Part shown: piece by piece, positions 38,101 to 47,027 of the stretch | Layout of the letters: the number at the start of each line of letters is the position of its first letter | Position numbering within the stretch: position 1 is the first letter of the stretch | Assembly (NCBI RefSeq): GCF_037042905.1 | Contig: NC_087249.1 | Location: 16,949,401-17,013,400 of the forward strand | Length of the DNA stretch: 64,000 nucleotides | Origin: Lytechinus pictus | Taxonomy: Eukaryota > Echinodermata > Echinoidea > Temnopleuroida > Toxopneustidae | Direction of reading: 5' to 3' | Position numbers and translations under genes: made by a program | Notes under the pieces: model-generated | What the model saw: only the letters and a program-made list of their open reading frames with translations | The model's database searches: none | Told to the model about the DNA's origin: nothing

Positions 38101-39136
38101 ATAATAATAATTATTGAAAAAAAACAATAGTAATAATGATAATAATAGTAACAATAATAATAATTATATTAACAGTAATAATAATTTTAATAATGATAAT
38201 ATTATTCGTAAGGATAACAAATTAAAGGATACAAGCATATTCCGACAAAGCCTCAACAATCTCTGCATGTGTACCAAGAAGTCCTTTATCTGTTTTGAGG
38301 TCAAGGGTCATTTTATCCATCTCCAGGATGGGCCAGTCCATCTAGATATAATCCCGTTTTCAAGGGAAGAGGGGGGGGGAGAGGAGGATCAAAAGAATTG
38401 TATTATCAAGTACAAAGCAATTGGAATCATTTTAATATATATACAATGATCATACTGCATAGACAAGGAACATTCATAATGACTATTTGCTTTGAAAACA
38501 TAAAAGAGCCACTGATCTCCATAAAACGAAAACTATCTCATCAATGGCTTTTCAAAACACTTTAGAGGCTCAAAGATCTATAATCTTGGTTTTATAGGCA
38601 TCAGGAAATGATGTATATCAAGTCCCCCCCCCCCCGAAAAAAATGTTGTTATGATAATTATTCAATTCAATTGAATTCAAAACTTTTCAGATTTGACAAA
38701 AAGGAAGCTCTCTGTTGAGCCACACTACAACAATGGCGATTCCACAAGAGGAACAAATTAAAATAATTCATATTAAGAGTTTTCTTACTGTTACATCTGC
38801 AATTTTTTTATTGAATAATTAAACCAATAAAAAAAATAGTGAGTGTATGATATCATCAATTCCTTTCTATCCATACAGACCCTGATGTGAAAACTCTAAA
38901 ACGTCTTGACTTTCTTCTTATACATCTGATTTGATGAAATTTACAGTGCTATGCTTGTTTGATTTTTCTCTTTTGATTCAAATCAACTACTTGAGCAGGC
39001 GGACTTCTCCTTTTAAAAAGCAAGAGGAGCCATTGGTGAAACCTACCCCACTTCTTTCTCTTTCCAACCATTCTTCAAAAGATTGTACAGGATACTCATA
39101 GGAGTCCTCCTTGTTTCTTTTCCTAGAACTTGACAT
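19712..39136 (-). CDS. FAM227 family protein (FWWh domain), 14 coding exons
   Basis: Exons on the minus strand: 39136-39043, 37920-37777, 33698-33586, 32836-32732, 31874-31776, 31243-31139, 29907-29781, 28976-28845, 28197-28033, 26902-26761, 25975-25898, 24737-24593, 21847-21815 and 19822-19712. All junctions are GT-AG and phases sum to 1593 nt, 530 residues. The core has LPHGLEAPQILDRVTRAQ, then FWKKLFL and QDMFWWFFIDKYE (residues ~158-185), then FNRIADSFVALF, matching the FWWh domain that defines FAM227A/B. Further on come YWEAFIDSHHQ and RVLFNIKGRSPLVAHYL. Exon 12 (residues ~435-483) is a probable coiled coil; the tail is acidic (EDGEDENEEDPD). Molecular function is unknown; cilium or sperm expression is often reported for the family. 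Exon 1/2, 9/10 and 10/11 donors were chosen by phase; exon 13 is only 33 bp. A or B type not decided. Confidence 0.92.
19868..20127. mobile_element. MITE related to 31388-31655, copy 1
   Basis: GACTTACAATTGATCCAATT at the left faces GATTGGATCAATCACAACTT at the right, followed by CTTGTAAGACAGGGTCC. About 260 bp inside the final FAM227 intron. The interior has TTTGTAAACAAAGG and TTCTAGAAAATATTTTGAAC-type motifs shared with the 31388 copy. Confidence 0.75.
24055..24500. repeat. Polypyrimidine tract in a FAM227 intron
   Basis: About 440 bp of CTC/TTC/CCT-rich plus-strand sequence. On the transcribed minus strand it is polypurine. The 190-codon plus-strand frame over it is a compositional artefact. 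Confidence 0.85.
25270..25350 (+). mobile_element. tRNA-like SINE head (fragment)
   Basis: Has an A-box-like TGGTGGAGTGGTTCTG near 25278 and a B box GGTTCAAATCC at about 25323-25333, spaced as in a tRNA promoter. No clear SINE body or tail follows. Confidence 0.55.
25379..25669. mobile_element. MITE with GTTTCATRAA ends, first of a pair
   Basis: The left end GGGTGAATGTTTCATGAAAC with GTTACGAGTGACTTTACGC faces the right end GGTCATTTACGAACAGC and TTTATGAAACACC. Same end style as the neighbour at 25679-25829. Confidence 0.65.
25679..25829. mobile_element. MITE with GTTTCATAAAGCTG ends, second of a pair
   Basis: GCGTTTCATAAAGCTGTTTG and TAAGTTAAGAGCGA at the left face TCGCTCTTAACTTACAAATA and GCTTTATGAAACACCC at the right. 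Arms are about 35 bp, the element about 150 bp, adjoining a poly-G run. Confidence 0.85.
27012..27072. repeat. Compound microsatellite (CA)n(TA)n
   Basis: About 15 CA units followed by about 14 TA units, in a FAM227 intron. Confidence 0.95.
27093..27566. mobile_element. Truncated copy of the 35083-35866 element
   Basis: Starts TAAACCCCTCAAAAAAAG and follows the 35083 copy almost base by base for about 470 bp to GTGCATGAAAA, where similarity stops. The right half with the inverted terminus is missing. Both copies sit in introns of the same gene. Confidence 0.85.
27567..27838. other. Unassigned repeat-like stretch ending in CCACATGGTGTACCG
   Basis: Contains CCCGAAACGTCGAG, a phrase like those near the ends of some retroelements (Penelope-like is one possibility). 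It ends in ACATGGTGTACCGTAAACCA, a motif shared with 8647, 39464, 39590 and 43307. Not enough for a family call. Confidence 0.3.
29037..29120. repeat. Microsatellite (AAT)n
   Basis: About 25 ATA/AAT units with a few CAA interruptions in a FAM227 intron. Confidence 0.95.
30907..31037. mobile_element. MITE with GTAACACAAAG ends, copy 2
   Basis: GGGTCCCGTAACACAAAG faces CTTTGTGTTACGGGCCCC. The interior is the reverse complement of the copy at 1137-1267. Lies in a FAM227 intron. Confidence 0.88.
31270..31370 (-). repeat. LINE/SINE 3'-tail relic
   Basis: An ATA-rich run followed by CGTATAATGCACTTTAGAC and CTAAGCGCTTAAAG resembles, on the minus strand, the GCGCTTAG...GCGCTATATAAAT(ATT)n tails at 3431 and 40800-40860. 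Confidence 0.5.
31388..31655. mobile_element. MITE with GTCTTGCAAAGAG ends, copy 2
   Basis: CCCGTCTTGCAAAGAGCTGC and AATTGATCTGATCAACC at the left face GATCAATAGGATCAATCG and CAACTCTTTGTAAGACGGGG at the right. The arms are about 60 bp. Related to 19868-20127. Confidence 0.85.
32258..32731 (-). pseudogene. Tandem decayed copies of FAM227 coding exon 4
   Basis: Just downstream of exon 4 (32836-32732) its 3' part and donor recur in tandem. The donor phrase CATGACTTAC lies at 32325, 32451, 32587 and 32722 (the last is the real exon). The copies at 32451 and 32587 carry a two-base insertion in the CTAGACAGG codons, creating a TAG and a frameshift. The 32325 copy keeps ELPHGLKAPPILDRVTR open into a good donor but has a TGA just upstream in frame. 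A further fragment lies at 32258-32322. Period is 126-136 bp. Confidence 0.85.
33166..33415 (+). mobile_element. tRNA-derived SINE, well preserved head
   Basis: A box GTCAAGTGGTTAGAGC near 33174 and B box GTGAGTTTGAATCCCC near 33213 have tRNA spacing, with CTCATGA as the putative anticodon loop. The body runs to CCGGAGTTACCATAACAG and a CAGAAA-type tail. It sits in a FAM227 intron. Confidence 0.85.
33466..33569. mobile_element. Short MITE (GGGGAGTGTTACAT ... ATGAAATGCTCCC)
   Basis: About 104 bp. The end lies 17 bp from the donor of FAM227 exon 3, so the open frame running past that donor (to a stop at 33508) reads into transposon DNA and is not coding. Confidence 0.7.
34010..34350. repeat. 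(CAT)n-rich simple repeat
   Basis: About 340 bp of ATC/CAT/CAC units with interruptions, intronic. The His/Asp-rich frame over part of it is a compositional artefact. Confidence 0.92.
34895..36055. mobile_element. Foldback element of TTGGTCTA units, split by a TIR element
   Basis: The left arm (34895-35078) has units such as AGTTTGGTCTCATTTTCACA, ACATGGTCCAGTCC and CACTTGGTCTAACAA. The right arm (35875-36055) has the inverse, e.g. GTAGACCAAGTGGAAATTAG and AATTAGACCAAATTG. The middle is occupied by the element at 35083-35866. Same family as 13778-14118. Confidence 0.72.
35083..35866. mobile_element. 784-bp element with inverted termini CCTCAAAAAA(A)GTTTGG
   Basis: Starts TAAACCCCTCAAAAAAAG with GTTTGGAAATTTGAGTTTGG and ends with the inverse TTTTCAAACTTTTTTGAGG. 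Internal inverted segments (TTTAATTCTCTTTAAAATGA / TCATTTTAAAGAGAATTAAA) show arms of at least 120 bp. No transposase frame. A 470-bp left portion recurs at 27093-27566. Confidence 0.8.
38093..38210. repeat. (AAT)n-type simple repeat
   Basis: AATAATAACAAT units over about 115 bp, intronic. The Asn-rich frame over it is an artefact. Confidence 0.9.
38780..39010. mobile_element. Right part of a GTCCACCCC-type MITE
   Basis: Contains AGTGAGTGTATGATATCATC, TTATACATCTGATTTGATG and a right end like ACTACTTGAGCAGGCGGACTT, aligning with the right halves at 12640-12881 and 53870-54057. The left end was not located. It adjoins the donor of FAM227 exon 1. Confidence 0.55.
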
Positions 39137-39457
39137 CGTCTTTTACTGCTGAGCACTGCACTCCGAAAGTCTGATTAGTTTCTGGATAAAGTACAAACAT
39201 ACAAACAAGAGGATACAATCATTCAAGAGAGTTTAATGATTAAAGTGATGAAGTGCCATTGTTAAAGGTGGAAATATTTACTTCTGCTGGAACGAGGGAT
39301 GTGGGATGGCATGGTGCTTCATGTCTGCTCAGTGAACCTTGTATTGTCTGTGCATTCTTACGTGTGTACAATTTTATCAATCAAAGAAGACATGAATCCA
39401 CCACTAAATTGATAAAGTATTGACCTTAAGATTTAGACCTCGATTTCCATGGAAGTG

Positions 39458-39605
39458 GTTCAAGGTACACCATGTGGAAGTCATATGTAGCACTAAGATA
39501 AGTAGATTGAGATAAAAGTGACATGGCTAGGTAAGAAAGTGGAGGTTAGAAAGTAGAGTATTTTTCTTAGTCTTCTAGAACTTCCACATGGTACAGTGGG
39601 CTCTC
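39458..39605. mobile_element. Short inverted-repeat element with TACACCATGTGGAAGT ends
   Basis: GTGGTTCAAGGTACACCATG and TGGAAGT at the left face ACTTCCACATGGTACAGTGG at the right, about 148 bp. Related single ends occur at 8647, 27800 and 43307. It lies upstream of the FAM227 start. Confidence 0.6.
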
Positions 39606-42600
39606 CTCCTTCTCTCATAGAAAATGCAAAGAACTCCTATACAGTAAACCGAATGAAATGATCATCAAGAGTCATGGGAAACCAGAATGGAACACAAAGG
39701 TTTCTAGCTCCTACCAAGAAGCAAAACATGTTTGGAAGTCATGGAAAAAAAGCTGGAAAACCAAATGGAGTACGCTTGCACAACAGGTATCTTCATCATA
39801 AGAAAGAGTTCAGGAGGAAAATTCAACAGTCAAGGGGACAAGAACACAGGAAGACTTGACAAATATAGAAGATGCTTCAGTGTCAAACTCCAAACTGTTT
39901 CATTGTCTGATAGAGAAACAGAGATCTGGGAATGGCTCTAATTCCCAAACAGACACTCTGAAATACAAAGATAGAACATATCAGGGATCTCTCATATCAG
40001 ATGGATGGAAGCAATGCTTAATACAGACATGGCAATACCACTGGCACCCAGTTATGACTGTGAAGAACCATCAGTCATCTGCGGAACTCAAGACCAACAC
40101 CAGCTCTATTCTGGAAACAGCCCAATCAAGGAACTCGACAATACCATCTCTAAGTGGCCCAGATGATATAAGTCCTGAACATCTTCTCTACCTAGGTGAA
40201 ACAGCCAGGCGGCTGATTGTCTTGATGAACAACTCATTCCTGGCTGCTTCAGCGTCTAAAGGATGGCCTTATTCTGCCCCTACACAAGAGGAAAGGGAAG
40301 AATCCCTGTGCTGGTTTACCTCAATCTAGTATAGCCCCCCTTCAAAGAATTCAAAATACTGCAGCTAGATTGGTAACCCTCACTAAGAAATTTGAACATA
40401 TCACCCCTATTCTCTACTCCCTCCATTGGCTTCAGGTTCATAATAGAATTATTTTCAAGCTCCTTCTCCTTGTCTATAAAATCATCCATGGTCTCGCCCC
40501 ATCCTACCTTCAAAATCTTATCTCTCTCTGTCACTCATCCTCTGCAACTCAACGTCTCCGATCTTTTTCTACTCCTCACCTTCGACTATCTCTAGGACCC
40601 CGCACTTTTACCCGTTATGGCGATCGTGCTTTTTCTGCTCTTGCCCCTAAACTCTGGAACAATCTCCCCATCTCCATCCGTAATGCATCCACTGTCGAAT
40701 CTTTCAAAACACTCCTCAAATCTTACCTCATTAAGCAGTCCTCTTAATTCCATATCCTTTTCTCTTTCACTGTATTTTGCTACCTCTTTTTTCTCTTTCC
40801 AATGCGCTTAGAAACTGTTGTATTAAGCGCTATATAAATATTAATTATTATTATTATTATTATCCAAAGAACTATAGGGGTATCACCCTCACATTAACAC
40901 TCTGCAAACTGCTAGAATTTGTCCTTAAACCTCGTATCGAGAGTTCTCTCTTAGAGAGCAATATCATCCAGTTTGGGTTTCAGAAAGGACATTCCTGTTT
41001 CCTTACCTCAAGCTGCCTTGAGCTGGTCCTCGAACTCAACACCATCAACAGGAAGCCTACTTATGTTGCCCTCCTTGATGCAGAGAAGGCCTTCGATAGG
41101 GTGTGGCATTAAGGACTCTTCCAGAAGTTAGAGGACACAAGCATTCATCCACTTCATCGCAACATGATTAATTCCTTGTACAATGACCTGCGCAGTCAAG
41201 TCCTATGGGACGGTAATGTCAGTTCGCCCTTTCCTATTCTTCCAAGGAGTTAGACAAGAAGGTGTTCTTTCACCTCTCCTTTACATTACTTTCATTGATG
41301 GTCTCATGAAACTTCTTCGTGACAAGAACATTGGATGTAGCCTTCTGGGGCGATACTCTGGACTCCTTGTACTGGCAGATGACGTGGCTCTCCTTTGTTC
41401 ATCCCCAAGTGAACTCCAGTGCATGTTAGATCAGACTAGTAAATACGCAGAGGAATGGCGCTATAGAATTAATCCTGCCAAAAGCTGTATTGTCATATTC
41501 AATGAAGGGAAAAATGCTCCTCAGCAACCTGCCTGGCATCTTAGAGATGTTGTGGTGCAGACAGCCTCTTTGCACCCTTACCTTGGCATCATAAAAATCC
41601 AGCATCAACAAGACCTAACTGAAGACATTGCAAAAGGGCTAAAAACATTCTACGCACCAACTGGATCTGGAGCTTACACTGGGGGTTTGCTTCCCATTAC
41701 GTCAAACCCCCGTTTGGAGAAAGACCGCAGTTCAGATTGCAAACTGCGGTTTTATACCCCATTTTACGTTTGGAAATCCCAAAAATCATTTCCAAGCCCT
41801 GAACAACCCTGCTTGGCCAGGTAATCCCGCTGTCTCAATTTCACCTCCACAGGCCAGTATATGAGCGTTGAGCCAAGGACGAAATGATAAACAGCTGTGC
41901 TATTACGTAAGACTTCTCTGCCTGTAGTAGGACCTTCGGAATGAAATTATTGTATTCGATATTTAATCACGTTTTCAAAGGCATATTGCATTCAGAAATC
42001 CAATGTTAGTCCATTTTCAATTCCGAACGAAGAAAATCGACCTCGAAATAAGGAAAGCGTATAAAAATGACGGCATGCTTTGCAGGGACCGCGCTCAGCG
42101 CTGCGCATGCATCCCATCGTGTGTGGCCCCCTGCTGTGACTGTATATGCCGGGCTGTTGTGTTATCTTCGGACCGAGGTCAAGAAACAGGTGTTTTGATA
42201 CTTAAATTGCTTGCTTGGGGGGCAGTTAGGGTTTGTCGTACTTGGAGAAGAGAATTGATGAAGAGGGAAACGGGTATAGTGTTCTCAAATGGAGGTTTTC
42301 GTCATGCAAACCACAGTGCCACTCTCTGGAAGGTCTACTGCATTCCCAGAATTCTGTATGGAGCAGCGATCATGACCCTCACCAAAGGAATGAAGGCTTG
42401 ATCAGGCACAGCAGCAGTTGTTCAAGCAAATTTTGGGGATCCCCAAAACTGCTGCTGATGAGTCTGTATATCATCTGACCGGCCTCATTCCACTGAGCTC
42501 TCAAGTGGTTCAAGAAAAGCTCTTTCTAATAGAGCAGCTGCTAAATCTACCCCACGATCGCTTTGAATTTTGGACGTTCCTGCATGCTCTCTCAAGTCAA

Positions 42601-43300
42601 ACCACCTCTATCAAAGCCTAGCAAGATACTCTTAGTAGATACAAGCTTCCAGACCTCCACTCTCATTCTGCAATGGAAGAAGCTTGTGAAGTCTGCTGTT
42701 AAAAGTATGGTAGTCTGCAAAGCATCAGAGGTAATTCAGTCAAAATCCACACTCACTTTCTGGAGGAGCATCAACATCCCTCCTCCAAATCATATCCATG
42801 CAATAGTAGTTCTAACTTCCTGTGTCAAGCTGTAATGGTCAGATCTCAACTACTGTGCCAAACACACCCTGTTCAGGCAAGACATCTCACTATTAAAAAG
42901 TCAAATACAGCCACTTGCAAGCTTTGTAACAAGGAAGATGAAGATCCAGATCATTTTGTGGGATCCTGTGCCTATTTCTTATCTCACAGAGAAGACCTTC
43001 TTGCAAAACTGAAAGGAAGGCATATGCAAGATGATATCTATGCCTGTATGACCCCATCAAGAACAGCAATTATAGTATAGCAGTATACTCTTACCAAGCT
43101 CTCTTAATCTTCCTTCTTCAGTTTGCTGTCAGCTTGTAACAGATACTCTGTTATTTTTATATAAAATTCATATGAAACGTATCTCTGTCCTATCCTCTAT
43201 GAATTAATTATCCTTCAAATGCAATGGTATTGGATGGATGGATTACGTGATACTGTATTTTGGTGCTGATCTCCGATAAAAGCGGAGGAAGAACAAGAAG
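39606..43300 (+). pseudogene. Dead LINE (non-LTR retrotransposon), endonuclease end missing
   Basis: Pieces of one polyprotein in shifting frames: a linker before RT (LFHCLIEKQRSGNGSN), then RT blocks NYRGITL, a fingers/palm segment FGFQKGHSCF, VALLDAEKAFDRVWH, GVRQEGVLSPLLY and the catalytic LADDVALL near 41366. After RT come ILYGAAIM, LFKQILGIPKTAADESVYHL and a terminal Cys/His motif (CKLCNKEDEDPDHFVGSC) at about 42918-42970. In-frame stops (e.g. 41110-41112, 42399-42401) and frameshifts show it is inactive. It is interrupted at 40310-40860 by another LINE, and 41830-42230 does not read as LINE and may be a further insertion. No apurinic endonuclease domain is left. Clade not determined. 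Confidence 0.88.
40310..40860 (+). mobile_element. 5'-truncated L2/CR1-type LINE, 3' end only, nested in another LINE
   Basis: An open frame from 40310 to the TAA at 40745-40747 encodes the family's C terminus: LQRIQNTAARLVT, HWLQVHNRI, IIHGLAPSYL and FTRYGDRAFSALAPKLWNNL. A short 3' UTR ends TTAAGCGCTATATAAAT followed by ATT units to about 40860. On the left the host LINE reads KGKNP up to 40309; on the right it resumes at CCAAAGAACTATAGGGG, the NYRG block. So insertion was inside the host RT gene. Only the last ~145 codons were copied, typical of incomplete target-primed reverse transcription. Confidence 0.93.
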
Positions 43301-45122
43301 AAGAAAGGTGTACTGTGAACCACTTCCATTGTCCACGCAGCACTAAGCAAACATTCAAACATCATCTTAAAGATAGTTTTCTTTAAAAATCCACAAAATT
43401 TTCACTTTATATTGTTCTGTATTTTTTAAGAGTAGATCTAGGCTATAACTAGAACTTTTAAATGTCCTTAAAATTTGAGCAAATTATATGATTTTCTTTC
43501 CAAAATATGGCCAGTCACTTTCAGACTAAAAAAAAAACAATGGTGCCCAATGCCTGCAGACCCATTCACTTCACACGGGATTCTGGAATATGATGGGAAA
43601 GGCTTCATGTTGAGGCCGCTATAAGAAAAAAAAAAAATTATTGCAAGTGCAGTGCCAGCGGTTATCCTGTGCACGGCGGCGGTAATGTACCCATGGGTGA
43701 TCCACGGGTGCGGTTTATAGTCCGTTACTTACGGTATTCATCATATATTTATTTTACTGGGGAATTGACTTCATCACATCGTTCGGTATAATGGCAGTGT
43801 ATCCTATTGCCGGACACCTTTATTTCAGTGCTTTAAAAATTACAACTAGAGGAAATACAATCAAGAAAAATTTGCACTTGCTATTCCAAATATTCTGAAA
43901 ATTATGAATATGGTAAAATTATTTTATATTTACCAACCATTTTCTTTGCATTGCACTTGCCGCATACCCCTCCACGAAAAACAGTTATTTTCGTGCGTGA
44001 CAAATTACATCATGATTCCGGACGCGCGCCGGACGGGTTATAATTATAATGATGTTAGAACAAATTTGTGTTATTTTTTTCTTCTTATATCATATCATGA
44101 GTAAATTCTAAGTTTTTGTTTGCTGTTTTTATATCGATTCTGAGCAGATGTTGGTAATAATTTCGTGTTTGATTTGATGCGCTGCCGATCGTCGACGGCT
44201 CTATACTCACGGTAAACCTCGCGCACGGGTACCTTGAGAACTAGCCGTCGACGCGATCACCCACAATACACCACACCTCATCATTCGATCGAAGGAGCGG
44301 ACGAGATAGAAATTCGGCAGATCAGACCCATATTTCCGTTAGAAAATATATCAATTGTCAATGCAAAACTATGTTATTTGATATTTTCTGTCATTTTAGA
44401 GATAAATAAGGTAAAAGTTGGATTTTTTCGCCTTGTTTGCAATCCTGTTCTATGTATTGGCTATTGCTCTGTGAAATTGAATTGCGGAAGTCTAACGGTA
44501 CGAAATTGTTTTCGAACGCAGTAAATTGCGCGTCCGGAATCAATAGTGTCCGGTAATAGTATACAATTTACAAATACATGACTATAAAAAAGTCTATAAT
44601 AATAAAGTTTCGTAGAAAAGCACTTGATTTCATAAAAGTTAAAACCTCTTCTCAAATTCGCAGGAGTTTGTTGCAATTTTGCACGGGCCGTGCCTTCAAT
44701 TTTCCTGTACACGGCGGCAGTATGACTCGGACTCGGAGTAATGCACCCATTCCATGGCCATGGGAGATTTCTATTAGCTCTCTGGGTTATCCCGCCCCGG
44801 CCCCAGGCTAGCCGGCTCTAAGTAAGAGTCTAACCCACCCGTGCCCGCATCAGACAATTCGACAACTCAGCTCAGCCTCAGGCTCAGCCGATCATTCGCA
44901 ACTAAAGTTACTTACATTTCAAAAGAGTAACCTTCATTCGACACACATCTCTTGCACAACTCCAAATGCTTTTACATCGGTTCATCAAAATACAAATCCA
45001 AGCATCCTGGACTAAAATAGTTTATATTTACCTTTTCTAAAATTTGTCGGGCGAGCCTAAAATAAAGGCTTCGCGCTCAAGCACCGTACGCGTAGACTTC
45101 GCCTAGCGTACGCGTATAGCCT
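43301..45122. other. Intergenic, GC-richer in its last third; no gene assigned
   Basis: CpG-bearing patches at 43650-43720, 44150-44330 and 44680-44900. Two patches share a phrase, CACGGCGGCGGTAATG near 43670 and CACGGCGGCAGTATG near 44710, so at least part is repetitive. Open frames are short with no recognisable domain. It may hold an unidentified promoter or exon. Confidence 0.4.
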
Positions 45123-45130
45123 GACAACGC

Positions 45131-46375
45131 GGGGTCGGGTCAACTCGGACCACGGGACATCTCGGACCGCGGGCCGAGTTGTCCCACCCATTACGAGATT
45201 TTTTTTTCACAAATCTGCGTCTATTTTTCCGTCATTTCGTAATTTCTTGTAAAGATTTTCTAGAGATATGGTCTGATGGTAATGTTCTTCACTTTCTATT
45301 ACTTTTTTTTCGCTGAAATAAAAAAAAAGTGTAATTCTAGGCGTTTTTCGACAGCTCGCGATTCCCATAGGCGCGCGTGTATTAACTGTGTCGGTGCTCG
45401 GCTCGGCCCCGCTCAACAACTGACTCGATTTTGTGATCATTTCTCCTCAAGTTACCACTTTTATCACAGAAGATGGACATTATTGTATTCCATTAACTCC
45501 ATTTTCTCATCAAAAGAATAAAATTTGGTGCATTTGCACGATTTTGTTAAAGTTTTTCACCTTTTCTCTCTGGTCGCAAGAAGCGAACAACCGATGAACG
45601 GTCCGCTGCTCTTCATCGCAATTCTACGTAGCTCGGCCGCCTAAACTGGCGGGGTGGGATTCAGCCCGAATCCCCAATGGAAGTGGGCGTGCACAGTCAA
45701 AGAGCTGAGCTTGACTGAGTGAGAGAGTGAACTAGATCGAGCTTGAAGCTTGGCAGTGTCGTATAGGCTCTGCCTTTTTTTTGTAAATATTTATAAGCCT
45801 ATATATTTTTTTATTTTTTCTATTTTTATTTTCCCTGGTGTAGAGCTTTAAGATAATAATTTAATATACTTCAATTTCTTTGACTGAGTGTGACTGTGGT
45901 GTGGATGTTTGAGTCGCACAAAAAATACATTTACGATCAGTGTGGGGGCTCGGGGCGATTTCACTCCTGCCCCCGAAATGTGAAAAAATATTCGCAGTGT
46001 AGATGTGTGGGCATGCCGGGCTGAGGGTAGCCATCAATAATAAATGTTTATTTGGGGGCTTAATTTTTAACTTCAAATTGATTATTTTTAGGCCTATTTT
46101 TTTTTCATTTTATTTTATTTTTTTATATCGAGTGTCCCTGGTGTAGAGAGCTGAGTTTTAAGTTGTAATAATCAATATGCTTCAATTTCTTTGACTTTGA
46201 GTGTGACTGTGGTGTGGATGTTTGAGTCGCACAAAAAATAATTTTACGTGGATGGGGGCTCGGAGCCTCTTCACTCCTGCCCCCGAAATGTGAAAACGTT
46301 CTAGGTGTATCTGTGTGGGCATGCCAATTTCATTTTTATTTTTTATATTGAGTTTCCCTGGTGTAGAGAGCCGAG
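45131..46375. repeat. Left arm of the foldback, with subterminal tandem units
   Basis: The outer 60 bp contain a near-perfect palindrome (ACATCTCGGACCGCGGGCCG region, 45155-45185). Further in, two units of the ~300-bp sequence with TGTGACTGTGGTGTGGATG, CTCCTGCCCCCGAAATG and GGGCATGCC occur (45870-46080 and 46170-46330). Confidence 0.85.
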
Positions 46376-46705
46376 TTTTGGAGATGGTGAGAGGGGCGAG
46401 GATGTGAGGGATGGCGATGATGAGAGGGACGAGGAGGTGAGAGATGGTGATGATGAGAGGGATGATAATTTTTGATGACTCTTAATGAGAGGGGGGGGGT
46501 GATGAGAGGGATAAAGGTAATGAAAGAGATGGAGATGAGGATGATGAAACGAACGAGGATGTGAGGGATGGCGATGATGAGGGATGGGCCTTGATGATGA
46601 GAGGGACGAGGAGGTGAGGGATGGCAATGATAAGAGGGATGATGACTCTTGATGAGAGGGGTGCATGGAGATGGTGAGAGGGACAAGGGTGTGAGGGATG
46701 GGGAT
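46376..46705. repeat. GATGATGAGAGGGA minisatellite
   Basis: Units such as GATGGCGATGATGAGAGGG and ACGAGGAGGTGAGAGATGG repeat over 330 bp. The array resumes at 48205-48260 after two inserted elements, so it was once continuous. Confidence 0.85.
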
Positions 46706-46709
46706 GATT

Positions 46710-47018
46710 ATGGGAGGAAATCCCAGGGGGGGACGTGTCCCCCTACCAAAAATAGTAAAGGGACACAATATCAAATGTCCACCCTACTATTTTTCTTCTT
46801 GTATGATGGAGAACAAAATAATACACCATTCACAATCGAAATAATACATGTATTTAGGACTAAATTAATGACCTTATATTTGTGAAAACCCCCTTTTTTT
46901 TTCTTGTCAATTATTTTTGGGTTATAAAATGACCCTACATTTTGGGCGATAACCTTTTTTTTTATGCTTGTCAAATTTTCCAGCCCCAGGTCCCCCCTGG
47001 GGACAGATTTCCGCCCAT
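46710..47018. mobile_element. Small inverted-repeat element in the minisatellite
   Basis: Starts ATGGGAGGAAATCCCAGG, ends GGACAGATTTCCGCCCAT. GGGGATGAT flanks it on both sides (46700-46708, 47019-47027), though because the host is a GATGAT array the duplication could be coincidental. Includes CCCCCTTTTTTTT and ACCTTTTTTTTTA runs. Confidence 0.65.
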
Positions 47019-47027
47019 GGGGATGAT

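Noticed and set aside
39458..43345. The whole 39.5-43.3 kb block as one TIR DNA transposon because related motifs bracket it in inverted orientation
   Set aside because: The left motif is better explained by its own short partner at 39590-39605, and the content is a LINE.
45207..45440. The 77-codon frame in both arms of the foldback, as a conserved gene
   Set aside because: Its conservation is explained by the arm duplication; no start context, splice support or domain was seen.
46336..46774. Ser/Pro/His-rich frames of up to 143 codons on the minus strand
   Set aside because: They are translations of the GATGAT minisatellite.
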